A stretch of 64,000 nucleotides of DNA, from positions 496,001 through 560,000 of the forward strand of contig NZ_JABXOF010000002.1 of the NCBI RefSeq assembly GCF_013375155.1, read 5' to 3'. The notes beneath the pieces were generated by a model, which worked only from the letters and a program-made list of their open reading frames with translations, did no database searches and had not been told where the DNA came from. Origin of the DNA: Serratia ureilytica (GTDB lineage: Bacteria > Pseudomonadota > Gammaproteobacteria > Enterobacterales > Enterobacteriaceae). Position numbers and translations under genes: made by a program. Positions 21,986 to 31,149 of this stretch are shown piece after piece (position 1 is the first letter of the stretch; every line of letters begins with the position of its first letter).

Positions 21986-23104
21986 TTACAGTTGGTGATA
22001 TTTGCCCTTGTCATCCCATTGATAGACCACGTAATCCGAGACCTTCAGATCGCCCTTCTGATCCCAGGCTTTTTTACCCATCACGGTGTCAACATCGTGC
22101 GACTTCAGCCATTCGGCGGCCTTGGCGCTGTCTTTGCCGCCGGTGGCGTTGAAGGCGGCGGCGATCGCCTGGATCGAAGCGTAGGAGTAAAGGGTGTACC
22201 CTTCCGGCTCAAAGCCGCTGGCGCGGAACTTGGCGATCACCGCCTTGCCTTCCGCGATCTGGCGCGGATCGTTGCCGAAGGTCATCAGCACGCCGTTGGT
22301 GTACTGCGGCCCGCCGGCGGCGGTCACCAGCTCTTCGGTCACCACGCAGTCGCCGGAGAAGAACTTGGCGGTCACGCCCTGCTCGCGCATCTGGCGCACC
22401 AGCGGCCCGGCTTCGGGATGGCAACCGCCGAAGTAGACCACGTCCGGCTTGACCGAAGCGATCTTGGTCACCAGGGCGTTGAAGTCTTTCTCGCCGCGCG
22501 ACAGCCCCTCATACAGCACCTCTTTAACCCCGCGCTTGTTCATTGCCGCCTTGGCGGCGTCCGCCAGCCCCTGGCCGTAGGTGTCTTTATCGTGGATCAC
22601 CGCGATGCGTTTGGCCTTCAGGGTATCCAGCATGTAGTTGGTGGCGATGACGCCCTGCTGATCGTCGCGCCCGCACATGCGGAACATGGTCTTCATGCCG
22701 CGCTCGGTGATCTGCGGGTTGGTGGAGCCGGGGGTAATGGCGATGATGCCGGCCTCGTCATACACCTCGGAGGCGGGCATGGTGGATGAGGAACAGAAGT
22801 GGCCGACCACCGCCGACACCTTGTCCTGATCCACCAGCCGGTTGGCGACCGCGACCGCCTGTTTCGGTTCGCAGGCGTCATCCCCCTGCACCAGTTTGAT
22901 TTTTTCCCCTTTGATCCCGCCGGCGGCGTTGATGTCCGCCGCCGCCTGCGAAGCCCCGCGCCAATACTGATCGCCATAGGTGGCGTTCGGCCCGGAGAAC
23001 GGCCCGGCGACGCCGATGACGATATCGGCCTGCGCGGAAAACGCCGTACCTAAACAACCGATGAGCAAAGCAGCGAGCGGACTTTTTATCAATTTCGATG
23101 ACAT
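21986..23104 (-). CDS. livK: periplasmic leucine/branched-chain amino acid binding protein LivK
   Basis: A type I periplasmic binding protein of 372 residues with a signal peptide (cleavage after FSAQA). The mature start DIVIGVAGPFSGPNATYGDQ, the SSSTMPASEVYDEAGI ligand-site segment and the paired cysteines around DDACEPKQ are all typical of LivJ/LivK. It is the first gene of livKHMGF, so it is named livK by position. The ATG at 23104 has the ribosome binding site GAGGAAG. Lrp and leucine control is known for the family but no site was identified here. Confidence 0.94.
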   Translation of the reverse strand: MSSKLIKSPLAALLIGCLGTAFSAQADIVIGVAGPFSGPNATYGDQYWRGASQAAADINAAGGIKGEKIKLVQGDDACEPKQAVAVANRLVDQDKVSAVVGHFCSSSTMPASEVYDEAGIIAITPGSTNPQITERGMKTMFRMCGRDDQQGVIATNYMLDTLKAKRIAVIHDKDTYGQGLADAAKAAMNKRGVKEVLYEGLSRGEKDFNALVTKIASVKPDVVYFGGCHPEAGPLVRQMREQGVTAKFFSGDCVVTEELVTAAGGPQYTNGVLMTFGNDPRQIAEGKAVIAKFRASGFEPEGYTLYSYASIQAIAAAFNATGGKDSAKAAEWLKSHDVDTVMGKKAWDQKGDLKVSDYVVYQWDDKGKYHQL

Positions 23105-23513
23105 TGTTATCTTCCTCAGCACTGTTGTAGCGAAACGCCCTGGGGCGCGGATCAGTCACTTTATGTGTAGACGGGGAAAATAATTTTCTTGAGAGCGCAG
23201 TCGCATTCCCCAAAAATGGGTAAGCAAAAATCCAGCCATTGTGACGACGAATACATATTGTTTGCTTATTCATCCTACATATCAGTTGCGGCGCGGCGTG
23301 TGGCGCCGTTAACCAGGGTCTGGCCAATACGGTTAGCGCGAGTGGAAGTATGGGTGGGAGAACGGCCCTGCACCATCGCCGTGCAAAGGCGTGTGCAAGC
23401 GGCGTCAAAACGATTGGGGATGCAAAAATCAACGCATCGCGATGGAAAATGCCGAAAAACAGCGCAAGGTGCTCATTCCCTCAGCAAACGCGCTTTTTTT
23501 GCAGTTTAGCGCT
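23105..23513. other. intergenic region upstream of livK
   Basis: This 409-base region carries the livK promoter on the minus strand and ends at the tRNA-Asn promoter on the plus strand. An AT-rich patch around 23220-23285 is the likely regulatory part for liv. A 106-codon plus-strand frame (23189-23509) has no ribosome binding site or recognisable product and is not called. Confidence 0.5.
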
Positions 23514-23542
23514 TTGACAAACCCCGGATGCCCCGCTATTAT
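23514..23542 (+). promoter_or_regulatory. sigma-70 promoter of tRNA-Asn
   Basis: The -35 box TTGACA (23514-23519) is separated by exactly 17 bases from the -10 box TATTAT (23537-23542). The following discriminator, TCGCCCCG, is GC-rich, as in stringently controlled stable-RNA promoters. The tRNA begins about 10 bases beyond the expected start of transcription. Confidence 0.9.
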
Positions 23543-23560
23543 TCGCCCCGTTCACACGAT

Positions 23561-23636
23561 TCCTCTGTAGTTCAGTCGGTAGAACGGCGGACTGTTAATC
23601 CGTATGTCACTGGTTCGAGTCCAGTCAGAGGAGCCA
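23561..23636 (+). tRNA. tRNA-Asn (anticodon GTT)
   Basis: A 76-base tRNA with an encoded CCA end. The acceptor stem pairs TCCTCTG with CAGAGGA, and the discriminator base is G before CCA. The D-loop TTCAGTCGGTAGA, the anticodon loop CTGTTAA with GTT, and the T-loop GGTTCGAGTCC are all canonical. It lies directly upstream of the CHAT/STAND operon; tRNA-Asn genes are frequent integration sites, but no integrase or repeated 3' end was found here. Confidence 0.97.
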
Positions 23637-23646
23637 TATTTAGAGA

Positions 23647-23678
23647 AGCCCGCTCAGGGAAACCCGAGCGGGCTTTTT
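23647..23678 (+). terminator. terminator of the tRNA-Asn gene
   Basis: AGCCCGCTC (23647-23655) pairs with GAGCGGGCT (23666-23674) and runs straight into five T residues: a strong intrinsic terminator 10 bases after the tRNA. Confidence 0.92.
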
Positions 23679-23700
23679 GCTTTTTGCTTTTTGCTTTTTG
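23673..23700 (+). repeat. four tandem copies of a 7-bp repeat (CTTTTTG)
   Basis: Four exact copies of CTTTTTG run from the T-tract of the tRNA terminator to 23700. Such a short tandem array probably arose by slippage from the terminator tract and offers several back-up U-runs. It may vary in copy number between strains. Confidence 0.85.
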
Positions 23701-24027
23701 CGTTGCATGGCTGTGCGCAAAAATCGATACAACGCATCCTATCGTTATTTATCTATTAATTTTCGCCCTTATTTTATTTCAGTAGCGAAGCGCTCCTCAT
23801 CAACACCGCGCCATATTGGACAGAAATCCTTATTCAAGCTAGATGTATATTATACCGTCACGAACTGGTCGGCGACGCTCTGAACACCCAGTGTCTCAGC
23901 AAAATATTAAATAAAAAAATCAGTTATCTAAATAACTACGTGCTGAAATACGCTGGGTAGACTCCCGCCTCCCTCTCTCGTTTTGGTCGTCAATGCTGTC
24001 GACAACGCTACTGTCGGGGGTACGTTC
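23701..24027. other. AT-rich leader of the CHAT/STAND operon
   Basis: No gene is seen in these 327 bases. Composition drops to AT-rich from about 23740 to 23945, with -10-like elements (TATTAT near 23850) but no good -35 partner. The promoter of the four-gene operon must lie here because nothing upstream reads through the tRNA terminator. Confidence 0.45.
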
Positions 24028-26091
24028 ATGAAAGGCTATGCGGAACTTGAGATCGTGTTTCAGCGGAATTCACTCGATGAATTTCAAGCCAGTTTTCGCC
24101 AGCGCTTTGACGAAAGCGAAAATATTACCCCTTTCATCCCGTTGGCATTAAACATCCACGATCCGACATTTTACTCCCGCAACCCGCAAAGAATGGGCCG
24201 GTTATTATCGGAATCACTGTTTATGCAGCCCGCACTGCGTGATGCATTCACGTCCGCCCGGGCATTTTCCGGCCATCAGCAAAGCCCGCTAAAAATACGC
24301 CTGCTTATCGATTCAAACGCATCTATATTGCACAGCCTCCCTTGGGAAACGCTGGTTGACCCCTCCGATCCAGCCACGCATCTCTTACGCAGCAATCAGT
24401 GCGTTTTTTCGCGCTATCTGGCGGCTCGAACTTACCGCCTCCCGACGTTGCGCCCTAAGCAAGGCATTAAGGCACTATTAGCCATCGCCAATCCCCAGGA
24501 CCTGTCGGAAACCTTCCCGCCCATCAACGTTCCTCATGAGCAGGAGCTCGCTGAAAATGCCCTGCGTCATGTTCCGTTAACCACGCTCACGCGGCGCGGA
24601 AGCGCGACGCTCCAGGCGGTTATCGAAGGCATAAAAGAGGGAGCCGACATTCTCTATCTCATGTGTCACGGCATTGTCGGGCAGCAAGGCGCCGTGTTGT
24701 GGTTGGAGGATGAGACCGGGAATGCCGCCAGCGTCACCGGCGAAGATTTCGCCGCGCGTTTGGGCGCGCTGGAGAGAATTCCCAGCTTGGTCGTCCTATG
24801 CTCCTGCCAAAGCGCCGGTGCCGGCAATCCCGCACGCGACGCGCTGGTCGCTCTGGGCCCCCTGTTAGCCAAAGAGGGCGTGCCGGCGGTATTGGCGATG
24901 CAGGGCAAGCTTTCGATGTCTGCGGCAACGCAATTTATCCCGGAGTTTTTCAGACAGCTGGCGGAGCATGGCGAAGTCGATCGCGCTACCGCCAGTGCGC
25001 GGGCAAAAATCATGGACTCACCGGACTGGTGGATCCCGGTCGTTTTTACCCGGTTGAATAATGCACGTATTTGGTATCCACCCGGATTCGGTGTTTCCGA
25101 CGAAAATAAGGATCCCTGGGCTCTGATCGTCGACAATATTACCAGCCAAGACAGCACTCCTATCCTCGGCCCGAGCATGAACGAAGCGCTGTTCGGCTCG
25201 CGGCGTGAACTGGCACGTGAATGGGGGGAAATCTACCACTATCCGTTAGGTGGGCACGACGTGGCGGGTCTGCCGCAGATTGCACAATATCTTGCCGTGA
25301 TGCGGCAAGACAAATACCCCCGTCAGGAATTTTACAAGTACGTCTATGAGCGAATTCTTGAGAAATATCCTGACGATGTGCCGGACCGGCTAAAAGGTTT
25401 AGATCAAATGGAGATCTACACATCACTAGGAGAACTGGTTTCAGTGGTGGGGCAAAAAATCCGCGCCCGTACCCCTCTTGATCCGCTGCGGATCTTGGCC
25501 GGCTATAAACTCCCGGTTTACATCACCACCGATCCCAGCGATCTACTGGTCGATGCCCTCAAAGAACAGGGCGCGACGCCGACAGTCCGCCTGCTGAGGT
25601 GGAATATACACGCTGAAATTTGCGATGCCAATTATGTCAGCCGAGCCCCCGCCAGCCCGGCGGACGAAGGCACTGCGCCCCATCCGATCGTGTTCAAGCT
25701 CTTCGGGGATTTATCCACGCCAAAATCGCTGGTGTTAACCGAAGATCATTTTTTTGACTACCTGACCAAAGTCTCTTCCGCCCAAGACGCCATTCCCCTT
25801 TACGTCCGTGCCAGGCTGAACAGCAGCGCGCTGCTGTTTGTCGGCCTGCAGGCTGAATCCTGGGAGTTTCGGGTACTGTTTCGCAGCCTTTTACTGTTGG
25901 AAGGCCATGACCTGCGCAAAAATATCGAACATTTCTCTGTACAAATTGATCCAAACAGCATTCTTGATCCCGGCAGCGCACGCCGCTATATCGAAAAATA
26001 CCTGCAGACGAAGGCCCAATGGCGTCTGTACTGGGGAGACGTTACCACCTTTATGGCGGAATTAAATGCCCGTACGCAGGAGGACTCATGA
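24028..26091 (+). CDS. CHAT caspase-like protease fused to a degenerate SIR2-like domain
   Basis: A 687-residue, two-part protein. Residues about 90-350 are a CHAT (caspase-fold) peptidase domain: the catalytic His is H214 in YLMCHG and the nucleophile is C260 in VLCSCQSAG. Residues about 365-650 resemble SIR2_2-type NAD-processing domains (PILGPSMNEALFGS, YITTDPSDLL, FKLFGDLSTPKSLVLTE, LLFVGLQAESWEFRVLFRSLL). The key SIR2 residues are lost: Asn of TTNYD is D502 and His of KLHG is F559, so NADase activity is unlikely. The start is ATG 24028, after GGGGG; the longer frame from TTG 23983 lacks support. Its stop overlaps the STAND gene (ATGA). The role, as protease effector of a STAND-controlled conflict system, is inferred from domains and neighbours. 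Confidence 0.85.
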   Translation: MKGYAELEIVFQRNSLDEFQASFRQRFDESENITPFIPLALNIHDPTFYSRNPQRMGRLLSESLFMQPALRDAFTSARAFSGHQQSPLKIRLLIDSNASILHSLPWETLVDPSDPATHLLRSNQCVFSRYLAARTYRLPTLRPKQGIKALLAIANPQDLSETFPPINVPHEQELAENALRHVPLTTLTRRGSATLQAVIEGIKEGADILYLMCHGIVGQQGAVLWLEDETGNAASVTGEDFAARLGALERIPSLVVLCSCQSAGAGNPARDALVALGPLLAKEGVPAVLAMQGKLSMSAATQFIPEFFRQLAEHGEVDRATASARAKIMDSPDWWIPVVFTRLNNARIWYPPGFGVSDENKDPWALIVDNITSQDSTPILGPSMNEALFGSRRELAREWGEIYHYPLGGHDVAGLPQIAQYLAVMRQDKYPRQEFYKYVYERILEKYPDDVPDRLKGLDQMEIYTSLGELVSVVGQKIRARTPLDPLRILAGYKLPVYITTDPSDLLVDALKEQGATPTVRLLRWNIHAEICDANYVSRAPASPADEGTAPHPIVFKLFGDLSTPKSLVLTEDHFFDYLTKVSSAQDAIPLYVRARLNSSALLFVGLQAESWEFRVLFRSLLLLEGHDLRKNIEHFSVQIDPNSILDPGSARRYIEKYLQTKAQWRLYWGDVTTFMAELNARTQEDS

Positions 26092-29000
26092 AGGCTCCTT
26101 ACGTAGGCCCCAGCCCTTTTAGCGCCGAACAAACACTCTTCGGTCGCGACGCGGACATTAAGCAACTGCAATGGCGCTTAATCTCGGATCGGATAATCGT
26201 GCTGTACTCCCCTTCCGGAGCGGGTAAAACCTCGCTTTTGATGGCCAAGAACGGCCTTTTATCCACACTGACAACGCTGTTCCATGTTTTACCCGTGCAG
26301 CGCATCGCGCAGGCCGATGATACCGATCCGGTCATCTCCCTCTTGCAGCGCCTGGACCAAGATAGTTTTGGCTCGATTCGTCCCAATGATACGCTTCTTA
26401 CCTACTTCAACCGTATCACTCTGCCTGAATCTGATCCGCCGAAGCGTCTTCTGTTGGTGCTCGATCAATTTGAGGAAGTGTTAACCGGTAATGTCCCCTA
26501 CGAGCAACAAAAAGTCTTTTTCCAGCAGTTGAAAGAACTGCTGTCAAACGACGAAAAAACTATCTGGCTCCTCATCAGCATGCGAGAAGAATACTTCTCC
26601 TGGCTTGATGATTTCCGCGATGATATTCCCACCCGCCTTAACAACACCTACCGTTTAAACCTGTTGTCGGTCGAGCAAGCCGTCGCCGCCATCAAGGGGC
26701 CGGCAGAAGCCATGGGCGTCGCTTTTCCAGTGCAAGACGGAACAGATGCGGCGCAGTTGCTGGTCAGCGAATTGATTAAAGCGCCGGAAGGCGCACGCCC
26801 GAGTAAGACCGTGGAACCGGTACAGCTGCAGGTTATCTGTACGGATCTGTGGAACACCTTAAGCCAAACCGAGCGGCAGGTCTGTGAGGTTCGCGTCGCC
26901 GACGTGGCGGGATATAACCCGGACAATGCCTTACTGGATTACTGCACCAAGACGCTCAATCTGGCGGCGCAAGATCCCCATCGATTCAGAACGTTGGGAG
27001 ATTGGATAGACCGGTATCTGCTGACGTTAAGTGGGCGCCGCTCAGCCGTGATTTTCAGCCCGCAAAGCACGGACGGGCCATCACTTAAAGAAATTCAAAA
27101 GCTCGAGGAGCACCATCTCATCCGTCGTCAAAGCCGTGAAGACGACATGTGGTATGAATTGGCGCACGATCGTTTAGCCGGCCCCGTACGCCGCAGCATA
27201 GAAGAGTGGCGTAGCAATAATCTGAAAGAATGGCAAAAACAGGCGCGGATATGGCATATGGACGGCGAAAAACCAGATTACTTTCGCGCCCTGCCATACC
27301 GTACCCAACGAAAAATGAGGCCGGCGGAAAGCGATGCTCCCGATTCAAAAGTCGAGGCGCGATTCCTCGCGGCGTATGCGTCGTATCGCCGCAGGAAACA
27401 GCAGCTTTTTTGCGCTTCGGGTTTAGTCATCGCCGTTTTGGCGATAATTATTGGTTTCTTTGTTGACAAGAGCGCCGATGAACAACAGAAAACCAAGCTC
27501 GCGTTGAATTATCTCGCCATTCAAACCGGTATTCTTTCCATTCTCAACGATCACCCCAACCCAGGTTTGGAAGCCTTAGCCACCGCGGCCGGCGCGCAGT
27601 TACGGTTACCAGCCAACTCAAACAATCTGTTGACGTTCAATTTTCAAATGTTGCTCGGCGACTATCTCGGCCGCTATAGACAACTTGAGCGCATTGATAC
27701 TCTCGGCGATGGCAAAACCACAGTAGTACGAATCCGCGAGAACGAATGCATTAGCGCCAAGATCGGCCGTGACCGTTTCTCGATAAAAACCTGCGGTGCG
27801 AACAGCGAATTCATCCCCCCCGAAGAGGTGCAACAGGCGCATCCCTCGGGAATTAACACCTTAACATTCGTCACACCTAAACTATTGGCGACTGGAGATG
27901 GCGATGGGACGATCCGCATCTGGGGTCTGGCGACAAGAAAAACCGTGGGAGGCCCGCTACATCTGCCCGATAGTGACAACACTAAGCATGTAAGCAACAA
28001 GGTGCGTGCCATCACGGCAGCTGGCGACAGGCTTTATGCCGGATATCAAGACGGTACGCTGGCCGTGTGGAAAATATCCGGAGCCGAATTTGAATTATTG
28101 TCACAACAATTCGATAAGAAAACCAACTCCGTGATGGCCACCGCCGTCGCCCCCCAAAATGCTCTGGATAACGTCGCCATCGCCACAAGCAGGGCAGTCA
28201 AATGGCAGACGTTTAGCCAAGGTAAACCGCAACAGTCCATCCCATTGGCGGCCATCGCGCCAGAGACCGAGTACAGCAAAACTTTTTACAGTATCGACAT
28301 CAGCCCCGATGGACGATTTATCGCAGCCGGCAGCAGGGATGGCTACATTTATATCTGGGACACTTCACGCCTTTCTCCGACCAAGAATAACGTCGAAAAG
28401 GATGTTTCGCCGCGAGCCGACGCCCCCTTGCCAACATCGTCGTTCTTTTACTGGCCAACGATTATCAACGCTCATCAGCAAACCGTCGCGCAACTCAAGT
28501 ATCTGCAAAATGGCGACCTCTTGTCATTAAGCTGGGATGGGAGCCTCAAGCTGTGGCTGTTTTCGGCCAATAATGCCGCCGCTCCCACCAACCGCACCCT
28601 TTTGCAATTTCCGCGTCAGTTGGTCAGCGTCGCGACCGAGCCTGATGAGCAAACCGCCTATGTCACCAGTGAAGCCGGCGACATACTCAAAGTCAATTTG
28701 CGCGTTGACAGACATCCTTTAGGGCAATTTTTGCTTAGTCCTCAAGCTCCTGCGCTGTTTGTCGACAGTAAAGCAAACCGTCAGCTATTCACCGTACAGG
28801 CGACAGGGCTGACGCAATATCGGTTGGATACCAATACCGGCCAACCATCGGTCATTCGGCAGTTGCCGGTATCGAACGTCGTCGCTCTCGCGTGGTCCCC
28901 CTCAGCCACGACGCTCTTTGCTGCGCAACAGCAAGGCGTTGAGGTGTTTCGCAATGTGCTGATTTCACCTTCCCAAGGCGAGCCGCTGGCGTGCCTGCTG

Positions 29001-29810
29001 CAACCGCCAGGCCGCCGCATCGCCGCCATTCGCGTCAATGATGCCGGCACCCTGCTGGCGGTTACCCTCGTCGGCAAGAACGGGCGAGAGCTCGCCAATA
29101 AACTGTATCGCCTCACCGCGTCAGCCCCCCATGGATTCACCTGCAAAGAAATTAAAACTCAGCGCAACGTCTACTTTCCATTGCCCTGGTTCAAACCCAA
29201 CAGCGACGAAATCATGACCATAAATGACAAGAATGAAATCGTCTCATGGCGATTCAACGCTCAGTCACGTGAAGAACTTGAGATAGTCAAAACCCGCGTC
29301 ATTCAGGTTGCGAGCGAACGTTCTGAATCCAGCAATATGCGTGCGCCGATCGAAACACTGGCGTTCGATTCTTCAGGCCAAACGATGCTGCTGGGCGACT
29401 TCTCGGGCAAGATATATTCCGCAACGATAAACGGGGAGGACTGGTCGTTCACACAGAAGAAAAATGATTCTTTTTTTATCCCCCATCTATTGGCCGTCGC
29501 GGGTGATGGCAACACCGTCGCCATGGGGGACAACAAAGGGCAGTTGTCCGTGTTCGTCGCAGGTTCAGCCATGCACATCGCACAAGACTTCCACACGACG
29601 CCAATCACCGCCCTCGCCCTTTCTCAGGATGGAGAATGGCTGGTTTCTTCATCAAGCGCCGGCACAGCCATTTGGGATCTGCGCATGAAAAGCTGGATAA
29701 AACAGGCTTGTAAATGGGCGAACCGCCCGACATTCCAGCATGGAGACATCGACAAATACTTCCACTATGCGTCCATTAATGACCCGTGTCCCGACAATCC
29801 ATCGAAATGA
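26088..29810 (+). CDS. membrane-anchored nSTAND-type NTPase with WD40-like C-terminus
   Basis: A 1240-residue signalling NTPase. The N-terminal PYVGPSPFSAEQTLFGRDADIKQL is the hallmark of nSTAND1 ATPases. Walker A is SPSGAGKTS (K47) and Walker B is LLLVLDQFEE (D126). A winged-helix-like region follows, to about 400. One strongly hydrophobic helix (about residues 440-460, VIAVLAIIIGFFV) should span the inner membrane. Residues from about 540 to the end carry beta-propeller (WD40-like) repeats, the clearest being ISPDGRFIAAGSRDGYIYIWD and LSQDGEWLVSSSSAGTAIWD. STAND proteins bind a trigger with the repeat region and then oligomerise to activate partners. It is translationally coupled to the CHAT gene, which is its most likely effector. 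Confidence 0.87.
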   Translation: MKAPYVGPSPFSAEQTLFGRDADIKQLQWRLISDRIIVLYSPSGAGKTSLLMAKNGLLSTLTTLFHVLPVQRIAQADDTDPVISLLQRLDQDSFGSIRPNDTLLTYFNRITLPESDPPKRLLLVLDQFEEVLTGNVPYEQQKVFFQQLKELLSNDEKTIWLLISMREEYFSWLDDFRDDIPTRLNNTYRLNLLSVEQAVAAIKGPAEAMGVAFPVQDGTDAAQLLVSELIKAPEGARPSKTVEPVQLQVICTDLWNTLSQTERQVCEVRVADVAGYNPDNALLDYCTKTLNLAAQDPHRFRTLGDWIDRYLLTLSGRRSAVIFSPQSTDGPSLKEIQKLEEHHLIRRQSREDDMWYELAHDRLAGPVRRSIEEWRSNNLKEWQKQARIWHMDGEKPDYFRALPYRTQRKMRPAESDAPDSKVEARFLAAYASYRRRKQQLFCASGLVIAVLAIIIGFFVDKSADEQQKTKLALNYLAIQTGILSILNDHPNPGLEALATAAGAQLRLPANSNNLLTFNFQMLLGDYLGRYRQLERIDTLGDGKTTVVRIRENECISAKIGRDRFSIKTCGANSEFIPPEEVQQAHPSGINTLTFVTPKLLATGDGDGTIRIWGLATRKTVGGPLHLPDSDNTKHVSNKVRAITAAGDRLYAGYQDGTLAVWKISGAEFELLSQQFDKKTNSVMATAVAPQNALDNVAIATSRAVKWQTFSQGKPQQSIPLAAIAPETEYSKTFYSIDISPDGRFIAAGSRDGYIYIWDTSRLSPTKNNVEKDVSPRADAPLPTSSFFYWPTIINAHQQTVAQLKYLQNGDLLSLSWDGSLKLWLFSANNAAAPTNRTLLQFPRQLVSVATEPDEQTAYVTSEAGDILKVNLRVDRHPLGQFLLSPQAPALFVDSKANRQLFTVQATGLTQYRLDTNTGQPSVIRQLPVSNVVALAWSPSATTLFAAQQQGVEVFRNVLISPSQGEPLACLLQPPGRRIAAIRVNDAGTLLAVTLVGKNGRELANKLYRLTASAPHGFTCKEIKTQRNVYFPLPWFKPNSDEIMTINDKNEIVSWRFNAQSREELEIVKTRVIQVASERSESSNMRAPIETLAFDSSGQTMLLGDFSGKIYSATINGEDWSFTQKKNDSFFIPHLLAVAGDGNTVAMGDNKGQLSVFVAGSAMHIAQDFHTTPITALALSQDGEWLVSSSSAGTAIWDLRMKSWIKQACKWANRPTFQHGDIDKYFHYASINDPCPDNPSK

Positions 29811-29826
29811 CTTTTTAGGAGGTTGT

Positions 29827-31149
29827 ATGCCATACCGCACGATCCCGACAACGGATACAAGCTATTTCATGATTGTCACCGATAAAAACGGCGCGGAACA
29901 AGATAACGATCCCGATGCACCTAACGGCAAACTGAGCGAGTTGATGCTGTCATCCCTGGTGGACAATGGCATTACCGACGTGTTCATTCGCTGCCACGGC
30001 TGGCATCAGGATAAGGCCAAAGCCTTCGCTCAATTTGACAGTTGGATCGGCGCTTTTGCCTCGCTGGATGAAGATCGTCGGCATATGCTGCAACAAATCC
30101 CCTCGTTTCAAGAAATGCACATTGGCTTTCACTGGCCCAGTCTGGCATGGGGGGATGAAACAGAGGCCTCAGACACCAGTTTCTCCCCTGCTAACACTCA
30201 GACATTGAGAGAAAGGATCGACTTCCATATCGAGGCGCTCGGCGACACACCGGAAGTTCGGGCGGCGCTGTATAAAATCTTTGATGAAGTACGCACAGAC
30301 TCCGCGTCAATGACGTTATCCGACACCTTGCGTGCGGCCTATTTAGAGCTCAATGCCGCACTGGATTTGGGTGCCAACGGCGCACCGGGTGAAGGCTCCG
30401 CCGATCGTCTGCCTTTCGATCCCGATCAAACCGTGGCTGAAGCCGTCAATAATGTGGCCTTCGGTAATGATGTCGGCGACAACCCGTTACTGGCGCCTCT
30501 GCGGCAATTAACTTTTTGGACGATGAAGAAAAGAGCCAAAGACGTCGGCGAAAGAGGGCTGCATCCTCTGCTGCGCGCTATGCAGCAAGCCTCACCCGCC
30601 GTACGCATCCATCTGATGGGACACAGTTTCGGTTGCATAGTCGCCAGCGCGGCCATTGCGGGCCCTGCTGGCGCTACGCCGTTGCCATTCCCGATAAACT
30701 CTTGCGTATTGGTCCAAGGCGCCATGTCTATCTGGTCCTTTACCTCATCACTCCCTACATCACATGAAACGGCCGGATTCTTCAATAACATCCTGATGGA
30801 AAAGAAAATCAGCGGTCCTTTGGTGGCTACGCGCTCGGACAGCGACATGGCCGTCGGCAAACTTTATCCCTGGGCTGCAGGGGTGGCAGGCCAGGTCGCC
30901 TATATGTTTCCCCCGCTCTATGCCGCAATTGGCGCGTTGGGCATATGTGGCATACCGACCGTTCACAATATTACCCTGTTGCCACGCGCCGGCGCCTATG
31001 CCTTCGTTCCGGCTCACATTTATAACGTGAACAGCAGCAATTTTATTTGCCATGGCGACGGCATCTCCGGCTCGCACAGCGATATTGCCGGCCCCGAAGT
31101 GGCTCATCTGCTCTGGCAAGCGGCGCTCAAAACGGCGGACGCATCATGA
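29827..31149 (+). CDS. alpha/beta-hydrolase-like protein of the CHAT/STAND operon
   Basis: A 440-residue protein with a serine-hydrolase elbow, HLMGHSFGC (Ser267), an early VFIRCHGW strand-turn suited to an oxyanion hole, and a C-terminal GSHSDIAGPEVAHLLWQ segment that could supply the catalytic His. The middle is Ala- and Gly-rich with weakly hydrophobic stretches. I do not recognise a named family. A lipase, esterase or peptidase activity is possible. The ATG at 29827 has an ideal AGGAGG ribosome binding site; the longer frame upstream overlaps the STAND gene. The next gene starts within its stop codon. Position says it is a component of the same system, perhaps a downstream effector attacking lipids. 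Confidence 0.78.
   Translation: MPYRTIPTTDTSYFMIVTDKNGAEQDNDPDAPNGKLSELMLSSLVDNGITDVFIRCHGWHQDKAKAFAQFDSWIGAFASLDEDRRHMLQQIPSFQEMHIGFHWPSLAWGDETEASDTSFSPANTQTLRERIDFHIEALGDTPEVRAALYKIFDEVRTDSASMTLSDTLRAAYLELNAALDLGANGAPGEGSADRLPFDPDQTVAEAVNNVAFGNDVGDNPLLAPLRQLTFWTMKKRAKDVGERGLHPLLRAMQQASPAVRIHLMGHSFGCIVASAAIAGPAGATPLPFPINSCVLVQGAMSIWSFTSSLPTSHETAGFFNNILMEKKISGPLVATRSDSDMAVGKLYPWAAGVAGQVAYMFPPLYAAIGALGICGIPTVHNITLLPRAGAYAFVPAHIYNVNSSNFICHGDGISGSHSDIAGPEVAHLLWQAALKTADAS

Noticed and set aside
24028..26091. Active SIR2 NADase in the CHAT fusion
   Set aside because: The catalytic Asn and His are replaced (D502, F559).
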